Below, piece after piece: positions 34,435-43,506 of a DNA stretch of 64,000 nt (positions are counted from its first letter, which is position 1; every line of letters starts with the position of its first letter). The notes beneath the pieces are model-generated. The model made no database searches and was not told the DNA's origin. It was given only the letters and a program-made list of their open reading frames with translations. The position numbers and the translations under genes were made by a program. This stretch comes from Humibacter ginsenosidimutans (lineage in GTDB: Bacteria > Actinomycetota > Actinomycetes > Actinomycetales > Microbacteriaceae), in assembly GCF_007859675.1 (NCBI RefSeq), contig NZ_CP042305.1, positions 3,658,001-3,722,000 on the forward strand, written 5' to 3'.

Positions 34435-35724
34435 ATGACGACGGAGTCCGCACCCACCAGACGACTCAACTCCGATCAACGCAACGCGTTCGCGGCATCC
34501 TGGCTCGGCTGGATGATGGATGCCTTCGACTACTTCATCATCGTGCTGGTCTACGCCGACATCGCGGCCGAGTTCCATGTGTCGCTGGAGCAGATCGCGT
34601 TCCTCACCACCATCACGCTGATCATGCGGCCTGTGGGCGCCTACCTGTTCGGGCTGTGGGCCGACAGGGTGGGGCGGCGCATCCCGCTCATCGTCGACGT
34701 GTGCTTCTACTCGATCGTCGGGTTCCTCTGCGCCTTCGCGCCCAACTTCACGGTGCTGTTCATACTGCGACTGCTCTACGGCATCGGGATGGGCGGCGAG
34801 TGGGGCCTCGGCGCCGCGCTCACCATGGAGAAGGTGCCGCGCGAGCGGCGCGGATTCTTCTCCGGCGTGCTGCAGGCGGGCTACTCCGCGGGCTATCTGC
34901 TGGCATCCCTGGCGTTCCTGCTCGTGCACTCGGCGCTGGGACTGAACTGGCGCTGGCTGTTCGTGCTGAGCATCCTGCCCGCACTCATCAGCCTCATCAT
35001 CCGCGCTCGCGTCAAGGAGTCGGAGGTCTGGGAGAACACCCGCGACCGCATGCAGAAGAAGAACACGTCGATCAAGGCGGTCTTCTTCAACGGCAAAGTG
35101 CTGCGCCGGTTCATCTATCTCGTGCTGCTGATGGCGGCGTTCAACTGGATGTCGCACGGCACGCAAGACATCTATCCCACGTTCCTGAAGGCGACCGACC
35201 ACGGCGGCGCCGGGCTCGATGCGGCCGTCGCCGGCTGGATCGCGGTGGTCTACAACCTCGGCGCGATCGTGGGATGCATCATCCTCGGCTCGCTCTCGGA
35301 CCGCTGGGGGCGCAAGGCGACGATCATCCTCGGCGCCGTGCTCACGCTGCCGCTCATCCCGATCTTCGCGTTCTCGCACACGGCGGGTCTGCTCTGCCTC
35401 GGATCGGCGCTCATCCAGTTCACGACGCAGGGTGCGTGGGGCGCCATCCCTGCGCATCTCAACGAGATGTCGCCGAACGCCATCCGCGGGTTCTACCCGG
35501 GCGTCACGTACCAGCTGGGCAACGTGATCGCGGCGTTCAACCTGCCCATCCAGCAGTATCTGGCGACACGCATCGGCTACCCGTGGGCCATGACGATCAC
35601 CGTCGCGGGGGCGGCCGTCGCGGTCATCCTGCTCACCGCCTTCGGCAAGCAGGCGAAGGCGATCGACTTCCACTCCGAGGAGCCCGACGCCGTCGCCGCC
35701 GCGGGCGAGGCCGCGCCCGCGTAG
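34435..35724 (+). CDS. MFS transporter, sialate/aromatic-acid:proton symporter type
   Basis: A 429-residue, 12-helix major facilitator. The N-terminus WLGWMMDAFDYFIIVLVYADIA matches the NanT/JEN/aromatic-acid group (conserved MDAFD in helix 1). The loop between helices 2 and 3 is FGLWADRVGRRIPL, and the mirrored one is LGSLSDRWGRKATII. It also has RLLYGIGMGGEWGLG in helix 4. The likely substrate is an organic or sugar acid carried with protons. ATG 34435 has GAGGAG at 34425-34430. A LacI-type operator and good promoter lie upstream, so it is sugar-regulated. Confidence 0.85.
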   Translation: MTTESAPTRRLNSDQRNAFAASWLGWMMDAFDYFIIVLVYADIAAEFHVSLEQIAFLTTITLIMRPVGAYLFGLWADRVGRRIPLIVDVCFYSIVGFLCAFAPNFTVLFILRLLYGIGMGGEWGLGAALTMEKVPRERRGFFSGVLQAGYSAGYLLASLAFLLVHSALGLNWRWLFVLSILPALISLIIRARVKESEVWENTRDRMQKKNTSIKAVFFNGKVLRRFIYLVLLMAAFNWMSHGTQDIYPTFLKATDHGGAGLDAAVAGWIAVVYNLGAIVGCIILGSLSDRWGRKATIILGAVLTLPLIPIFAFSHTAGLLCLGSALIQFTTQGAWGAIPAHLNEMSPNAIRGFYPGVTYQLGNVIAAFNLPIQQYLATRIGYPWAMTITVAGAAVAVILLTAFGKQAKAIDFHSEEPDAVAAAGEAAPA

Positions 35725-35743
35725 CGGCGCTGCCGCGCGCGGC

Positions 35744-35782
35744 GCCGTCGCTCCGCAACGCCGTCGCTCCGCAACGCCGTCA
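35744..35782. repeat. Tandem 16-base repeat
   Basis: GCCGTCGCTCCGCAAC occurs at 35744-35759 and 35760-35775, followed by a partial third copy. It lies directly after the MFS gene, in a non-coding stretch. Confidence 0.7.
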
Positions 35783-35828
35783 CTGCGACGCAGCGTCGCC
35801 GCGACGCCCGAGCTTCCGCCGTCTCTTC

Positions 35829-35969
35829 GTGTCGCCTCGCGCGGTGCCGGGCGACACAACGGGACAGTCGAACGGGACCGTCGCAGTCTCCACCACCTCG
35901 CACTCTCGGTTCCGCTGTCCGTTCGTGTCGCTCGTGCGTCGTGAGGCGACACAACGGGACAGCGGAACC
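35829..35969. repeat. Intergenic inverted and direct repeats between MFS and UvrA genes
   Basis: The 18-base word GGCGACACAACGGGACAG occurs at 35850-35867 and again at 35945-35962. The second copy forms the right arm of a long imperfect hairpin (35908-35931 with 35946-35969, about 24-base arms, 14-base loop). The first pairs with GTGTCGCC at 35829-35836. Probably bidirectional termination or a dispersed palindrome; nothing coding is visible here. Confidence 0.6.
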
Positions 35970-36005
35970 GAAGCGGGGTGGCCCGGGCGCGCATAGCCTG
36001 GAGCA

Positions 36006-38399
36006 ATGGATGCGAGCGGTTCCACCGGTGCACACGACACGATCCGAGTGCACGGCGCTCGCGAGCACAACCTCAAGAACATCGACGTCGAGATCCCCAA
36101 GCGCAAGCTGACCGTCTTCACCGGTGTCTCGGGCTCGGGCAAGAGTTCGCTGGTGTTCGGCACGATCGCGGCGGAGTCCCAGCGGCTGATCAACGAGACG
36201 TACAGCGCGTTCGTGCAGGGGTTCATGCCGTCCACGTCGCGGCCCGACGTCGACGTGCTCGACGGGCTCACCACGGCCATCGCAGTGGATCAGGAGCGCA
36301 TGGGGTCTGACCCGCGCTCCACGGTGGGCACCGCGACGGATGCCAACGCGATGTTGCGCATCCTCTTCAGCCGTCTCGGCGACCCGAACCTGGGGTCGCC
36401 GAAGGCGTACTCGTTCAACGTGGCGTCGGTGAGTGGCGCAGGGGCCGTCACGTTCCAGAAAGCCGGTCGCGAGGTCAAGGAGCGCCGCGAGTTCACGGTC
36501 GTCGGCGGTCAATGCCCGCGCTGCGAGGGCCGCGGCACCGTCCAGGACTTCGACCTGACCCAGCTCTACGACGAGAGCAAGTCGCTGAACGAGGGCGCCC
36601 TGCTCGTGCCGAACCACACGCCGGGCAGCTGGTACGTGCGCATCTACGCCGAGTCGGGCTACCTCGACGCCGACAAGCCCATCGCGAAATACACCAAGCG
36701 AGAGCTGAACGACCTGCTCTACCGAGAGCCCGTGCGCACCAAGGCGAACGGCATCAACGTCTGGTACATGGGGCTGATCCCGCGCATCGAGCAGTCGTTC
36801 CTCGCCAAGGACCGCGAGGCGATGCAGCCGCACATCCGCGCCTTCGTCGACAGGGCCATCACGTTCACCACGTGCCCAGAGTGCGGCGGGACCAGGCTCA
36901 ATGCGGGCGCCAGGTCGTCAAAGATCGACGGCGTCAGCATCGCGGATTCCTGTGCCATGCAGATCACCGACCTCGCGTCGTGGGTACGCGGCATCGACGA
37001 CCCCGGGGTTGCGCCGCTGGTCGCGTCGCTCGGCGACCTGCTCGACTCGTTCGTCGAGATCGGTCTCGGATACCTCTCCCTCGATCGCACGGCGGGAACG
37101 CTGTCGGGAGGCGAGGCGCAGCGCACCAAGATGATCAGGCACCTGGGGTCGCCGCTCACCGACGTCACGTACGTGTTCGACGAGCCGAGCGTCGGGCTGC
37201 ATCCGCACGACATCGCGCGCATGAACACGCTGCTCAAGCGCCTTCGCGACAAGGGCAACACCGTCCTCGTCGTCGAGCACAAGCCCGAGGTGATCGAGAT
37301 CGGTGACCACGCCGTCGACCTCGGACCCGGCGCCGGAGCCGACGGCGGCGAGGTGTGCTTCGAGGGCACGGTCGACGGGCTGCGGGCCAGCGACACCATC
37401 ACGGGGCGCCACCTGGAAGACCGGGCGAGCCTGAAGGATGCCGTGCGGCAGGCATCCGGTGCCCTCGAAGTGCGTGGCGCGAACGAGCACAACCTGCGGA
37501 ACGTGGATGTCGACATCCCGCTCGGTGTGCTCACCGTGATCACCGGGGTGGCCGGCTCGGGCAAGAGCTCGCTGATCGACGGCTCGGTCGCTCGCCGCGA
37601 CGGCGTCGTCTGGGTGGATCAGACCCCGATCCGCGGCTCGCGGCGCAGCAACCCGGCGACGTACACCGGGCTGCTCGACCCGATTCGCAAGGCGTTCGCG
37701 AAGGCGAACGGCGTGAAGCCGGCGCTGTTCAGCTCCAACTCGGAGGGCGCCTGCCCGGTGTGCAACGGTGCCGGCGTGATCTACCCCGACCTGGGCATCA
37801 TCGCCGGAACCGCCACCGTCTGCGACGAGTGCGACGGCAAGCGCTTCAGCGCGGCCGTGCTGGAATACACGCTCGGCGGCGAGACGGGCGACGACGGCGA
37901 GGTCTCCGGGGGCAAGGACATCAGCGAGGTGCTGGCGATGTCGGCGCGGGATGCCCTGGCCTTCTTCGCCGACGGCGCCGCGCGCACCCCGGCTGCGGCG
38001 AGCATCCTCGAACGCTTCGTCGACGTCGGCCTCGGCTACCTCACCATCGGGCAGCCGCTCACGACGCTCTCCGGCGGCGAGCGGCAGAGGCTCAAGCTGG
38101 CGACGCACATGGGGGAGAAGGGCGGCGTGCTCGTGCTCGACGAGCCGACGGCCGGACTGCACCTGGCGGACGTCCAGCAGCTGCTGGCCCTGCTGGATCG
38201 GCTCGTCGACGCGGGCAAGTCCGTCATCGTGGTGGAGCATCACCAGGCGGTGATGGCCCACGCCGACTGGATCATCGACCTCGGACCGGGCGCCGGCCAC
38301 GACGGCGGCCGCGTCGTCTTCGAAGGCACGCCCGCCGACCTCGTCGCGGCGCGCTCGACGCTCACCGGCGAGCACCTCGCCGACTACGTCGGCGCCTGA
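36006..38399 (+). CDS. Short UvrA-like excinuclease ATPase (UvrA2 type)
   Basis: A 797-residue protein with two ABC ATPase halves as in UvrA. Walker A motifs are [13 protein letters not shown] (about 39-51) and [13 protein letters not shown] (about 516). Signatures are [10 protein letters not shown] and [10 protein letters not shown], and Walker B regions are [11 protein letters not shown] and [11 protein letters not shown]. Zinc-type cysteines are visible at [26 protein letters not shown] and CDECDGKR. It is about 150 residues shorter than housekeeping UvrA, mainly lacking the UvrB-binding insertion, like UvrA2 and DrrC-type resistance proteins. It may help tolerate DNA-binding drugs; unlikely to support standard nucleotide excision alone. 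Single gene. Confidence 0.85.
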   Translation: MDASGSTGAHDTIRVHGAREHNLKNIDVEIPKRKLTVFTGVSGSGKSSLVFGTIAAESQRLINETYSAFVQGFMPSTSRPDVDVLDGLTTAIAVDQERMGSDPRSTVGTATDANAMLRILFSRLGDPNLGSPKAYSFNVASVSGAGAVTFQKAGREVKERREFTVVGGQCPRCEGRGTVQDFDLTQLYDESKSLNEGALLVPNHTPGSWYVRIYAESGYLDADKPIAKYTKRELNDLLYREPVRTKANGINVWYMGLIPRIEQSFLAKDREAMQPHIRAFVDRAITFTTCPECGGTRLNAGARSSKIDGVSIADSCAMQITDLASWVRGIDDPGVAPLVASLGDLLDSFVEIGLGYLSLDRTAGTLSGGEAQRTKMIRHLGSPLTDVTYVFDEPSVGLHPHDIARMNTLLKRLRDKGNTVLVVEHKPEVIEIGDHAVDLGPGAGADGGEVCFEGTVDGLRASDTITGRHLEDRASLKDAVRQASGALEVRGANEHNLRNVDVDIPLGVLTVITGVAGSGKSSLIDGSVARRDGVVWVDQTPIRGSRRSNPATYTGLLDPIRKAFAKANGVKPALFSSNSEGACPVCNGAGVIYPDLGIIAGTATVCDECDGKRFSAAVLEYTLGGETGDDGEVSGGKDISEVLAMSARDALAFFADGAARTPAAASILERFVDVGLGYLTIGQPLTTLSGGERQRLKLATHMGEKGGVLVLDEPTAGLHLADVQQLLALLDRLVDAGKSVIVVEHHQAVMAHADWIIDLGPGAGHDGGRVVFEGTPADLVAARSTLTGEHLADYVGA

Positions 38400-38712
38400 G
38401 CGCGCCGACGTAGTGTCGTATTCGCGCCGACGCTGTGCGGTATTCAGGACGACAGGCGGCAAGACACGGCTCTTCGGCCTCGGCTGCCCGCCACAGCCTG
38501 AAAACTGAACCGGTGGAGTGGCATGGGCGGTGGTGCACGGCCGAGGCGCGCAGATGACGGCCCGCAGATAACGGCGCACAGGTGACATTGTCGGCATCCC
38601 CTGTTATCGTGCTGGTAAGCGCTTTCCCGCCTCACAAGACGCGACGTCGTCAGGTCACGGCGGAAGCGTCGACGGCTTCCCCATCACCGCACTCCCACGA
38701 AAGAGAACCCCA
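38400..38712. other. Intergenic region upstream of the Gfo/Idh-DUF993 operon
   Basis: About 310 bases without a convincing gene. The first 130 bases hold GC-rich imperfect repeats (GCGCCGACG at 38400-38408 and 38427-38435; TTCAGG near 38445 pairing loosely with CCTGAA near 38498). The promoter and LacI-type operator are at 38582-38627. Confidence 0.6.
38582..38627 (+). promoter_or_regulatory. Promoter with LacI-type operator for the Gfo/Idh-DUF993 operon
   Basis: GTGACA (38582-38587), 17-base spacer, TATCGT (38605-38610), then GGTAAGCGCTTTCC (38614-38627), a variant of the palindrome at 20155 with two changes. The layout (operator 3 bases after the -10 box) is the same as at 20149-20168 and 34313-34337. 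Confidence 0.65.
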
Positions 38713-39924
38713 GTGTCAGAGTCGACCATCGGCATCATCATGAACGGCGTCTCCGGGCGCATGGGCTACCGGCAGCACCTCGTGCGCTCGATCCTCGCGA
38801 TTCGCGAGCAGGGCGGCGTCGAGCTGTCCGACGGTCGCCGTGTGCAGGTCGAGCCCCTGCTCGTCGGCCGCAACGAGGCGAAGCTCGCCGAGCTCGCGCG
38901 GCGCCACGGGCTGGAGCACTACACCACCGATCTCGATGCGGCGCTGGCGGATGACCGGTGGCAGATCTACTCGGACTTCCTCGTGACGAAGGCGCGGGCA
39001 TCCGCTCTGCGCAAGGCGATCGCCGCAGGCAAGGCCATCTACACCGAGAAGCCAACGGCAGAGACGTTCGAGGAGGCGCTGGAGCTCGCCCGCCTCGCCG
39101 ACGAGGCCGGCATCAAGAACGGCGTCGTGCACGACAAGCTCTACCTGCCCGGCCTGCGCAAGCTGCGCCGCCTCATCGACTCCGGGTTCTTCGGCCGCAT
39201 CCTTTCGGTGCGCGGCGAGTTCGGCTACTGGGTGTTCGAGGGCGACTGGATGCCCGCCCAGCGCCCCAGCTGGAACTACCGCACCGAAGACGGCGGCGGC
39301 ATCATCGTGGACATGTTCCCGCACTGGAACTACGTGCTCGAGTACCTGTTCGGCCGCGTGGAGTCGGTGTACGCCAGGGCCGTCACCGAGATCCCGGAGC
39401 GCGTCGACGAACAGGGTCGCACCTACAAGGCCACGGCGGATGACGCCGCGTACGCCGTGTTCGACCTCGCTGGAGGCATCACCGCGCAGCTCAACTCGAG
39501 CTGGACCACGCGCGTGAACCGCGACGAACTGGTCGAGTTCCAGGTGGACGGCACGCACGGAAGCGCGGTGGTCGGGCTGTTCGGCTGCAAGATCCAGCCG
39601 CGCAACGCCACTCCGCGTCCGACGTGGAACCCGGACATCCCCGACGGCCACGACTACGCGGCCGACTGGCACGAGGTGCCGCCCCTCGACCTGAACGGCG
39701 CCGAGGGATTCGAGAACGGATTCAAGGTGCAGTGGGAGGAGTTCATCCGCCACGTCGCCGAAGACGCGCCGTTCCCGTACGACCTGCTCTCCGGCGCCCG
39801 CGGCGTGCTGATGGCGGAGAAGGGGCTCGAGAGCTCGCGCACCGGAGCCCGCGTGGACATCCCCGAGGTCACGGCCGAGAACCTGCGCGAACTCGCCGGC
39901 ACCGTCGACGGCGGCGCGCGATGA
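38713..39924 (+). CDS. Gfo/Idh/MocA-family dehydrogenase
   Basis: A 403-residue oxidoreductase. The N-terminus GIIMNGVSGRMGYRQHLVRS is an atypical Rossmann loop (NGVSGRMG, as also seen in dihydrodipicolinate reductases). It has YTEKPTAETFEEALELAR (EKP motif) and a C-terminal domain with TEDGGGIIVDMFPHWNYVLEYLFG. The family's usual lysine-aspartate-histidine set is present. It would oxidise a sugar or cyclitol. Start GTG 38713, with a weak ribosome site. Its stop overlaps the DUF993 start (ATGA). The LacI-type operator upstream makes it sugar-inducible. Confidence 0.85.
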   Translation: MSESTIGIIMNGVSGRMGYRQHLVRSILAIREQGGVELSDGRRVQVEPLLVGRNEAKLAELARRHGLEHYTTDLDAALADDRWQIYSDFLVTKARASALRKAIAAGKAIYTEKPTAETFEEALELARLADEAGIKNGVVHDKLYLPGLRKLRRLIDSGFFGRILSVRGEFGYWVFEGDWMPAQRPSWNYRTEDGGGIIVDMFPHWNYVLEYLFGRVESVYARAVTEIPERVDEQGRTYKATADDAAYAVFDLAGGITAQLNSSWTTRVNRDELVEFQVDGTHGSAVVGLFGCKIQPRNATPRPTWNPDIPDGHDYAADWHEVPPLDLNGAEGFENGFKVQWEEFIRHVAEDAPFPYDLLSGARGVLMAEKGLESSRTGARVDIPEVTAENLRELAGTVDGGAR

Positions 39925-41213
39925 CCGATCTGCTGCTGCTGGCGCCCGACGGCCGGGTGCGCACCGAACTCCTGGTCGAGCACGAGCCGATGCTCACTCC
40001 GGCGACGCCGTTGAAGTCGAGGGTCGCGTATGCGGCGGCCCACGTCATCCCGAAGCCCTACGCCGACAACGTGCCCGGCGCCCCCGCCGACCTCGACTGG
40101 GATGCCACTCTCGCCTTCCGGCACCACGTGTGGTCGCAGGGCCTCGGCGTGGCCGATGCCATGGACACCGCCCAGCGCAACATGGGCCTGGATGCCGCTG
40201 CGACGCGCGAGCTCATCTCGCGCAGCGCGAAGGAGGCTGAATCTGTCGGCGGCGCGCTCGTCGTGGGCGTCAACACCGACCACATCGACGACGAGGTCAT
40301 CTCGATCGACGCCGTGATCGACGCTTACCTCGAGCAGCTGCACTTCACCGAGGATGCCGGCGCCGGCGTCGTGCTGATGGCTTCCCGACACCTCGCGCGC
40401 GTCGCGGAGTCGCCCGCCGACTACGAGCGCGTGTACAACGCCGTGCTGGGCAAGGCGACCACCCCTGTCATCCTGCACTGGCTCGGCGAGGCCTTCGATC
40501 CGGTGCTCGCGGGCTACTTCGGCGGCCGGGACGGCGACCTGAACACGGCGACCGACACCCTGCTGCGCATCATCGAGGAGAACGCCGACACGGTGAGCGG
40601 CGTGAAAATGAGCCTGCTGGATGCCGACGCCGAGATCGCCGTGCGCGCGCGGCTCCCGCACACGGCATCCATGTACACCGGTGACGACTTCAACTACGTC
40701 GACCTCATCCGCGGCGACGGCACGATCGCCGACCTGCCCGACGGAGGCCGCTCGGATGCGCGCGGCCACTACTCCGATGCCCTCCTCGGCGCGTTCGCCG
40801 CGATCGCGCCCGTGGCAGCGCGCGCCATTCGCGCGCTCGACGCCGGTGACCCGGAGGCGTACGAGCGCATCCTGCGGCCGACCGAAGCGCTGAGCCGCCA
40901 GGTGTTCGCCGCGCCGACCTTCTACTACAAGACCGGCGTGGCCTTCCTCAGCTGGCTGAACGGGCACCAGGAGTCGTTCACGATGGTGGGCGGCCTGCAC
41001 TCGGCACGCAGCCTGCCGCATCTCTCCGAGATCGTGCGGCTCGCGAACGCCTCTGCCGCTCTCGAACGTCCCGAGCTGGCCGCCGCACGCTGGAACGGGC
41101 TGCTAGCGCTCAACGGCATCGTCGAGCCGACGGCCCCGCCCGCATCACCACCGGCTCCGGAGCACGCCGAAGGCGAGCGTCTCGAAACCGGCACGACGGA
41201 GCGCACCGCATGA
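39921..41213 (+). CDS. DUF993 family protein (aldolase-fold)
   Basis: A 430-residue protein. DUF993 proteins are distant relatives of dihydrodipicolinate synthase/N-acetylneuraminate lyase-type (alpha/beta)8 aldolases. Visible segments are KPYADNVPGAPADLDWDATL near the N-terminus, VVGVNTDHIDDEVISIDAV, ILHWLGEAFDPVLAGYFGG, the schiff-base-like lysine in SGVKMSLLDADAEI and SMYTGDDFNYVDLI. Probably cleaves or rearranges a keto-sugar acid made by the neighbouring dehydrogenase. It is embedded between a Gfo/Idh gene and a TIM-barrel isomerase gene with ATGA overlaps on both sides, an arrangement I have the impression recurs in actinobacteria. Reaction not established. Confidence 0.75.
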   Translation: MTDLLLLAPDGRVRTELLVEHEPMLTPATPLKSRVAYAAAHVIPKPYADNVPGAPADLDWDATLAFRHHVWSQGLGVADAMDTAQRNMGLDAAATRELISRSAKEAESVGGALVVGVNTDHIDDEVISIDAVIDAYLEQLHFTEDAGAGVVLMASRHLARVAESPADYERVYNAVLGKATTPVILHWLGEAFDPVLAGYFGGRDGDLNTATDTLLRIIEENADTVSGVKMSLLDADAEIAVRARLPHTASMYTGDDFNYVDLIRGDGTIADLPDGGRSDARGHYSDALLGAFAAIAPVAARAIRALDAGDPEAYERILRPTEALSRQVFAAPTFYYKTGVAFLSWLNGHQESFTMVGGLHSARSLPHLSEIVRLANASAALERPELAAARWNGLLALNGIVEPTAPPASPPAPEHAEGERLETGTTERTA

Positions 41214-42067
41214 CCGCGCACCCGAGGTTCTCGCTCAACCAGGCGACCGTGAAGTACGCCTCCCTCGCCGAGGCGATCGTCGCGACGAAGAGCGCGGGCA
41301 TCCAGGCGATCGGCACCTGGCGCGAACCCGTCGCCGAGATCGGGCTGGATGCCGCCACCCGTCTCATCGCGGACTCCGGCCTGCGCGTCTCCAGCCACTG
41401 CCGTGCGGGATTCTTCACGGCGCCCGACGGCCCCGAAAGGGTCGCCTCGCTCGACGACAACCGCCGCGCCATCGACGAGACCGCGGCGCTCGCCGCTGCA
41501 GGGGCGCCGGGATCGGCCGCGGTGCTCGTGCTCGTCTCCGGTGCGCTTCCCGGAGGCGACCGCGACCTCATCGGCGCGCGCGAGCGGGTGCGCGACGCAC
41601 TCGGCGACTTGGAGCCGTACGCGGCATCCGCTGGGGTGACGCTCGCTGTCGAGGCGCTGCACCCCATGTTCGCTGCCGACCGCTGCGTCGTGTCCACGCT
41701 CGGGCAGGCCATCGACCTCGCGGTCGACGCCGGCCCGTCGGTCGGCGTCGTCGTCGACACGTATCACGTGTGGTGGGATCCGGACGTGCTCGCCCAGATC
41801 GCTCGCGCCGGCAGCCTCGGCCGGATCGCGAGCTACCAGGTGTGCGACTGGCTCACCCCGCTGCCGGCCGATGTGCTGCTCGGTCGCGGCATTCCGGGTG
41901 ACGGACACATCGACTTCGGGCCGATCACCCGAGCCGTCGAGGCCGCCGGCTACACGGGCGACATCGAGTGCGAGATCTTCAACGAGGATGTCTGGGCCCG
42001 CCCCCACGACGACGTCGCCGCCGCGGTCTCCGCGGCCTTCACCAGCGTCGTGGCGCCCCACCTGTAG
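41210..42067 (+). CDS. Sugar phosphate isomerase/epimerase-like TIM-barrel protein
   Basis: A 285-residue xylose-isomerase-like TIM barrel. Metal-site residues are expected in LAVEALHPMF (Glu), GVVVDTYHVWWD (Asp, His), and IASYQVCDW and IECEIFNEDVW (Glu). It is the last gene of the Gfo/Idh-DUF993 operon and overlaps the DUF993 stop by four bases. A long inverted repeat follows at 42154-42252. It probably isomerises or epimerises the keto-sugar intermediate of this pathway. Confidence 0.8.
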   Translation: MTAHPRFSLNQATVKYASLAEAIVATKSAGIQAIGTWREPVAEIGLDAATRLIADSGLRVSSHCRAGFFTAPDGPERVASLDDNRRAIDETAALAAAGAPGSAAVLVLVSGALPGGDRDLIGARERVRDALGDLEPYAASAGVTLAVEALHPMFAADRCVVSTLGQAIDLAVDAGPSVGVVVDTYHVWWDPDVLAQIARAGSLGRIASYQVCDWLTPLPADVLLGRGIPGDGHIDFGPITRAVEAAGYTGDIECEIFNEDVWARPHDDVAAAVSAAFTSVVAPHL

Positions 42068-42153
42068 CCGGCCGGACCCCCGCGGCGTCTCCTGCGGCCG
42101 GCCTCCACCGTGCGGCGTCCGGGAGGCCGCGCCCGCATCCTGCCCGCCCGAGC

Positions 42154-42252
42154 CGTTCAGAACTCAGGACGAACACACCGCAGGCGCCCAGGAGTCACCG
42201 GCCTGCGCGGTCGATCGTGGTCTCTCGACGCGCCGATCCTGAGTTCTGAACG
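42154..42252. repeat. Intergenic inverted repeat, 16-base perfect arms
   Basis: CGTTCAGAACTCAGGA (42154-42169) and TCCTGAGTTCTGAACG (42237-42252) are perfect complements enclosing 67 bases. Inside is a second stem (ACCGCAGGC with GCCTGCGCGGT), so the region can fold as a branched hairpin. It lies between two same-strand genes. Confidence 0.7.
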
Positions 42253-42309
42253 GATGGCCGTCTGCACCGACGACACGAAAGAGTAGACCAGACACGAGAG
42301 AGTAGACCC

Positions 42310-43437
42310 ATGCGCATCGTGATCGCCCCCGACTCGTTCAAAGGCTCCGCCTCCGCCGTGCGGGTGTGCGAGGCCCTCGCCGCCGGCTGGCGCGAAGTGC
42401 GTCCCGACGACGAGCTCGTCGAACTGCCGATGGCCGACGGGGGAGAGGGCACGCTCGACGCGTTCCTGCTCGCCGTGCCGGGGGCGAACCGGATGCCCGT
42501 GCGGGTGACCGGTCCCGACGGGCGCGTGGTGCAGGCATCCTGGGTGCTGCTTCCGCCGACCCCAGAGCTGCCAGGCGGCACCGGGGTCGTGGAGCTCGCC
42601 GAGACGAGCGGGCTGCCGCTCATGGCGCGTCTCGACGCGATGAACGCGCACACGCTCGGCTTCGGTCAGGCGATCGCCGCTGCCATCGACCACGGGGTGT
42701 CCCGGCTGCTTCTCGGCATCGGCGGCAGCGCGTCCACCGACGGCGGCGGCGGTGTGCTCGTCGCGCTCGGCGCCCGCCTGCTCGACGCCGAGGGGCTCTC
42801 CGTGCTGCTCGGCGGCGGCTCGCTGCCCGAGGTGGCGACGATCGACGTGTCGAGACTCCGGTCGCTGCCCGAAGGCGGGGCGCTCGTGCTCAGCGACGTG
42901 ACCAACCCGCTGCTCGGGGCATCCGGTGCAGCCGACGTCTTCGGCGAGCAGAAGGGAGCGGATGCCGCACAGCGCGCCGACCTCGAGGCCGCCCTCGCGA
43001 GCTGGTCGCGTGTGCTGTCCGCGGCAGGAGTAGCGGCCGACCCGGCCGCCCCCGGTGCCGGCGCGGCCGGAGGCACGGGCTTCGGCCTGATGGCGTGGGG
43101 TGCCCGGTTGGTCTCCGGCGCCTCCGCGATCGCCGATGCCATCGGACTCGACGCGGCGCTCGCCGACGCGGACCTCGTGATCACCGGTGAGGGACGATTC
43201 GACGCCCAGACCGACGGCGGAAAGGCGCCCGCGATCGTCGCAGAGCATGCTCGCGCGGCCCACGCGCCGATCGCGCTCGTGGCGGGCTCACTGGCGGCCG
43301 AGCCCCACGGATTCGTCTCTGCCTTCGCGCTCACCGACCTGGCAGGTTCAGCGGGAGCAGCGCTGGCGGATGCCCCGCGCTGGCTCCGCGCAGCGGGTGA
43401 GGCACTCGCCGTGCGAGAGGGACACGGCCCCGAGTGA
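42310..43437 (+). CDS. Glycerate kinase (GlxK/GarK type)
   Basis: A 375-residue type-I glycerate kinase. The signature start MRIVIAPDSFKGSASAVRVC is followed by ELPMADGGEGTLDAF, GLPLMARLDAMNAHTLGFGQ, RLLLGIGGSASTDGGGGVLVAL and VITGEGRFDAQTDGGKAPAIV, all diagnostic of PF02595. It phosphorylates D-glycerate with ATP and feeds glycolysis. It stands alone here. Glycerate arises from glyoxylate or from sugar-acid cleavage (tartronate semialdehyde route), consistent with the surrounding keto-sugar genes and the hydroxyacid dehydrogenase at 26679. Confidence 0.92.
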   Translation: MRIVIAPDSFKGSASAVRVCEALAAGWREVRPDDELVELPMADGGEGTLDAFLLAVPGANRMPVRVTGPDGRVVQASWVLLPPTPELPGGTGVVELAETSGLPLMARLDAMNAHTLGFGQAIAAAIDHGVSRLLLGIGGSASTDGGGGVLVALGARLLDAEGLSVLLGGGSLPEVATIDVSRLRSLPEGGALVLSDVTNPLLGASGAADVFGEQKGADAAQRADLEAALASWSRVLSAAGVAADPAAPGAGAAGGTGFGLMAWGARLVSGASAIADAIGLDAALADADLVITGEGRFDAQTDGGKAPAIVAEHARAAHAPIALVAGSLAAEPHGFVSAFALTDLAGSAGAALADAPRWLRAAGEALAVREGHGPE

Positions 43438-43506
43438 CGCGAATGTGCCAGTAGCGAGTCCGGTGACGACTCTGCGCGCCGCTGACGCTCGCTCGCCCGC
43501 TGGCGC

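Noticed and set aside
36006..38399. Housekeeping uvrA
   Set aside because: The protein is about 150 residues too short and lacks the UvrB-interaction insertion; it fits the UvrA2-like group better.
38430..38520. Another long intergenic palindrome
   Set aside because: The candidate arms (around TTCAGG and CCTGAA) match too poorly beyond six bases to list beside the other stems.
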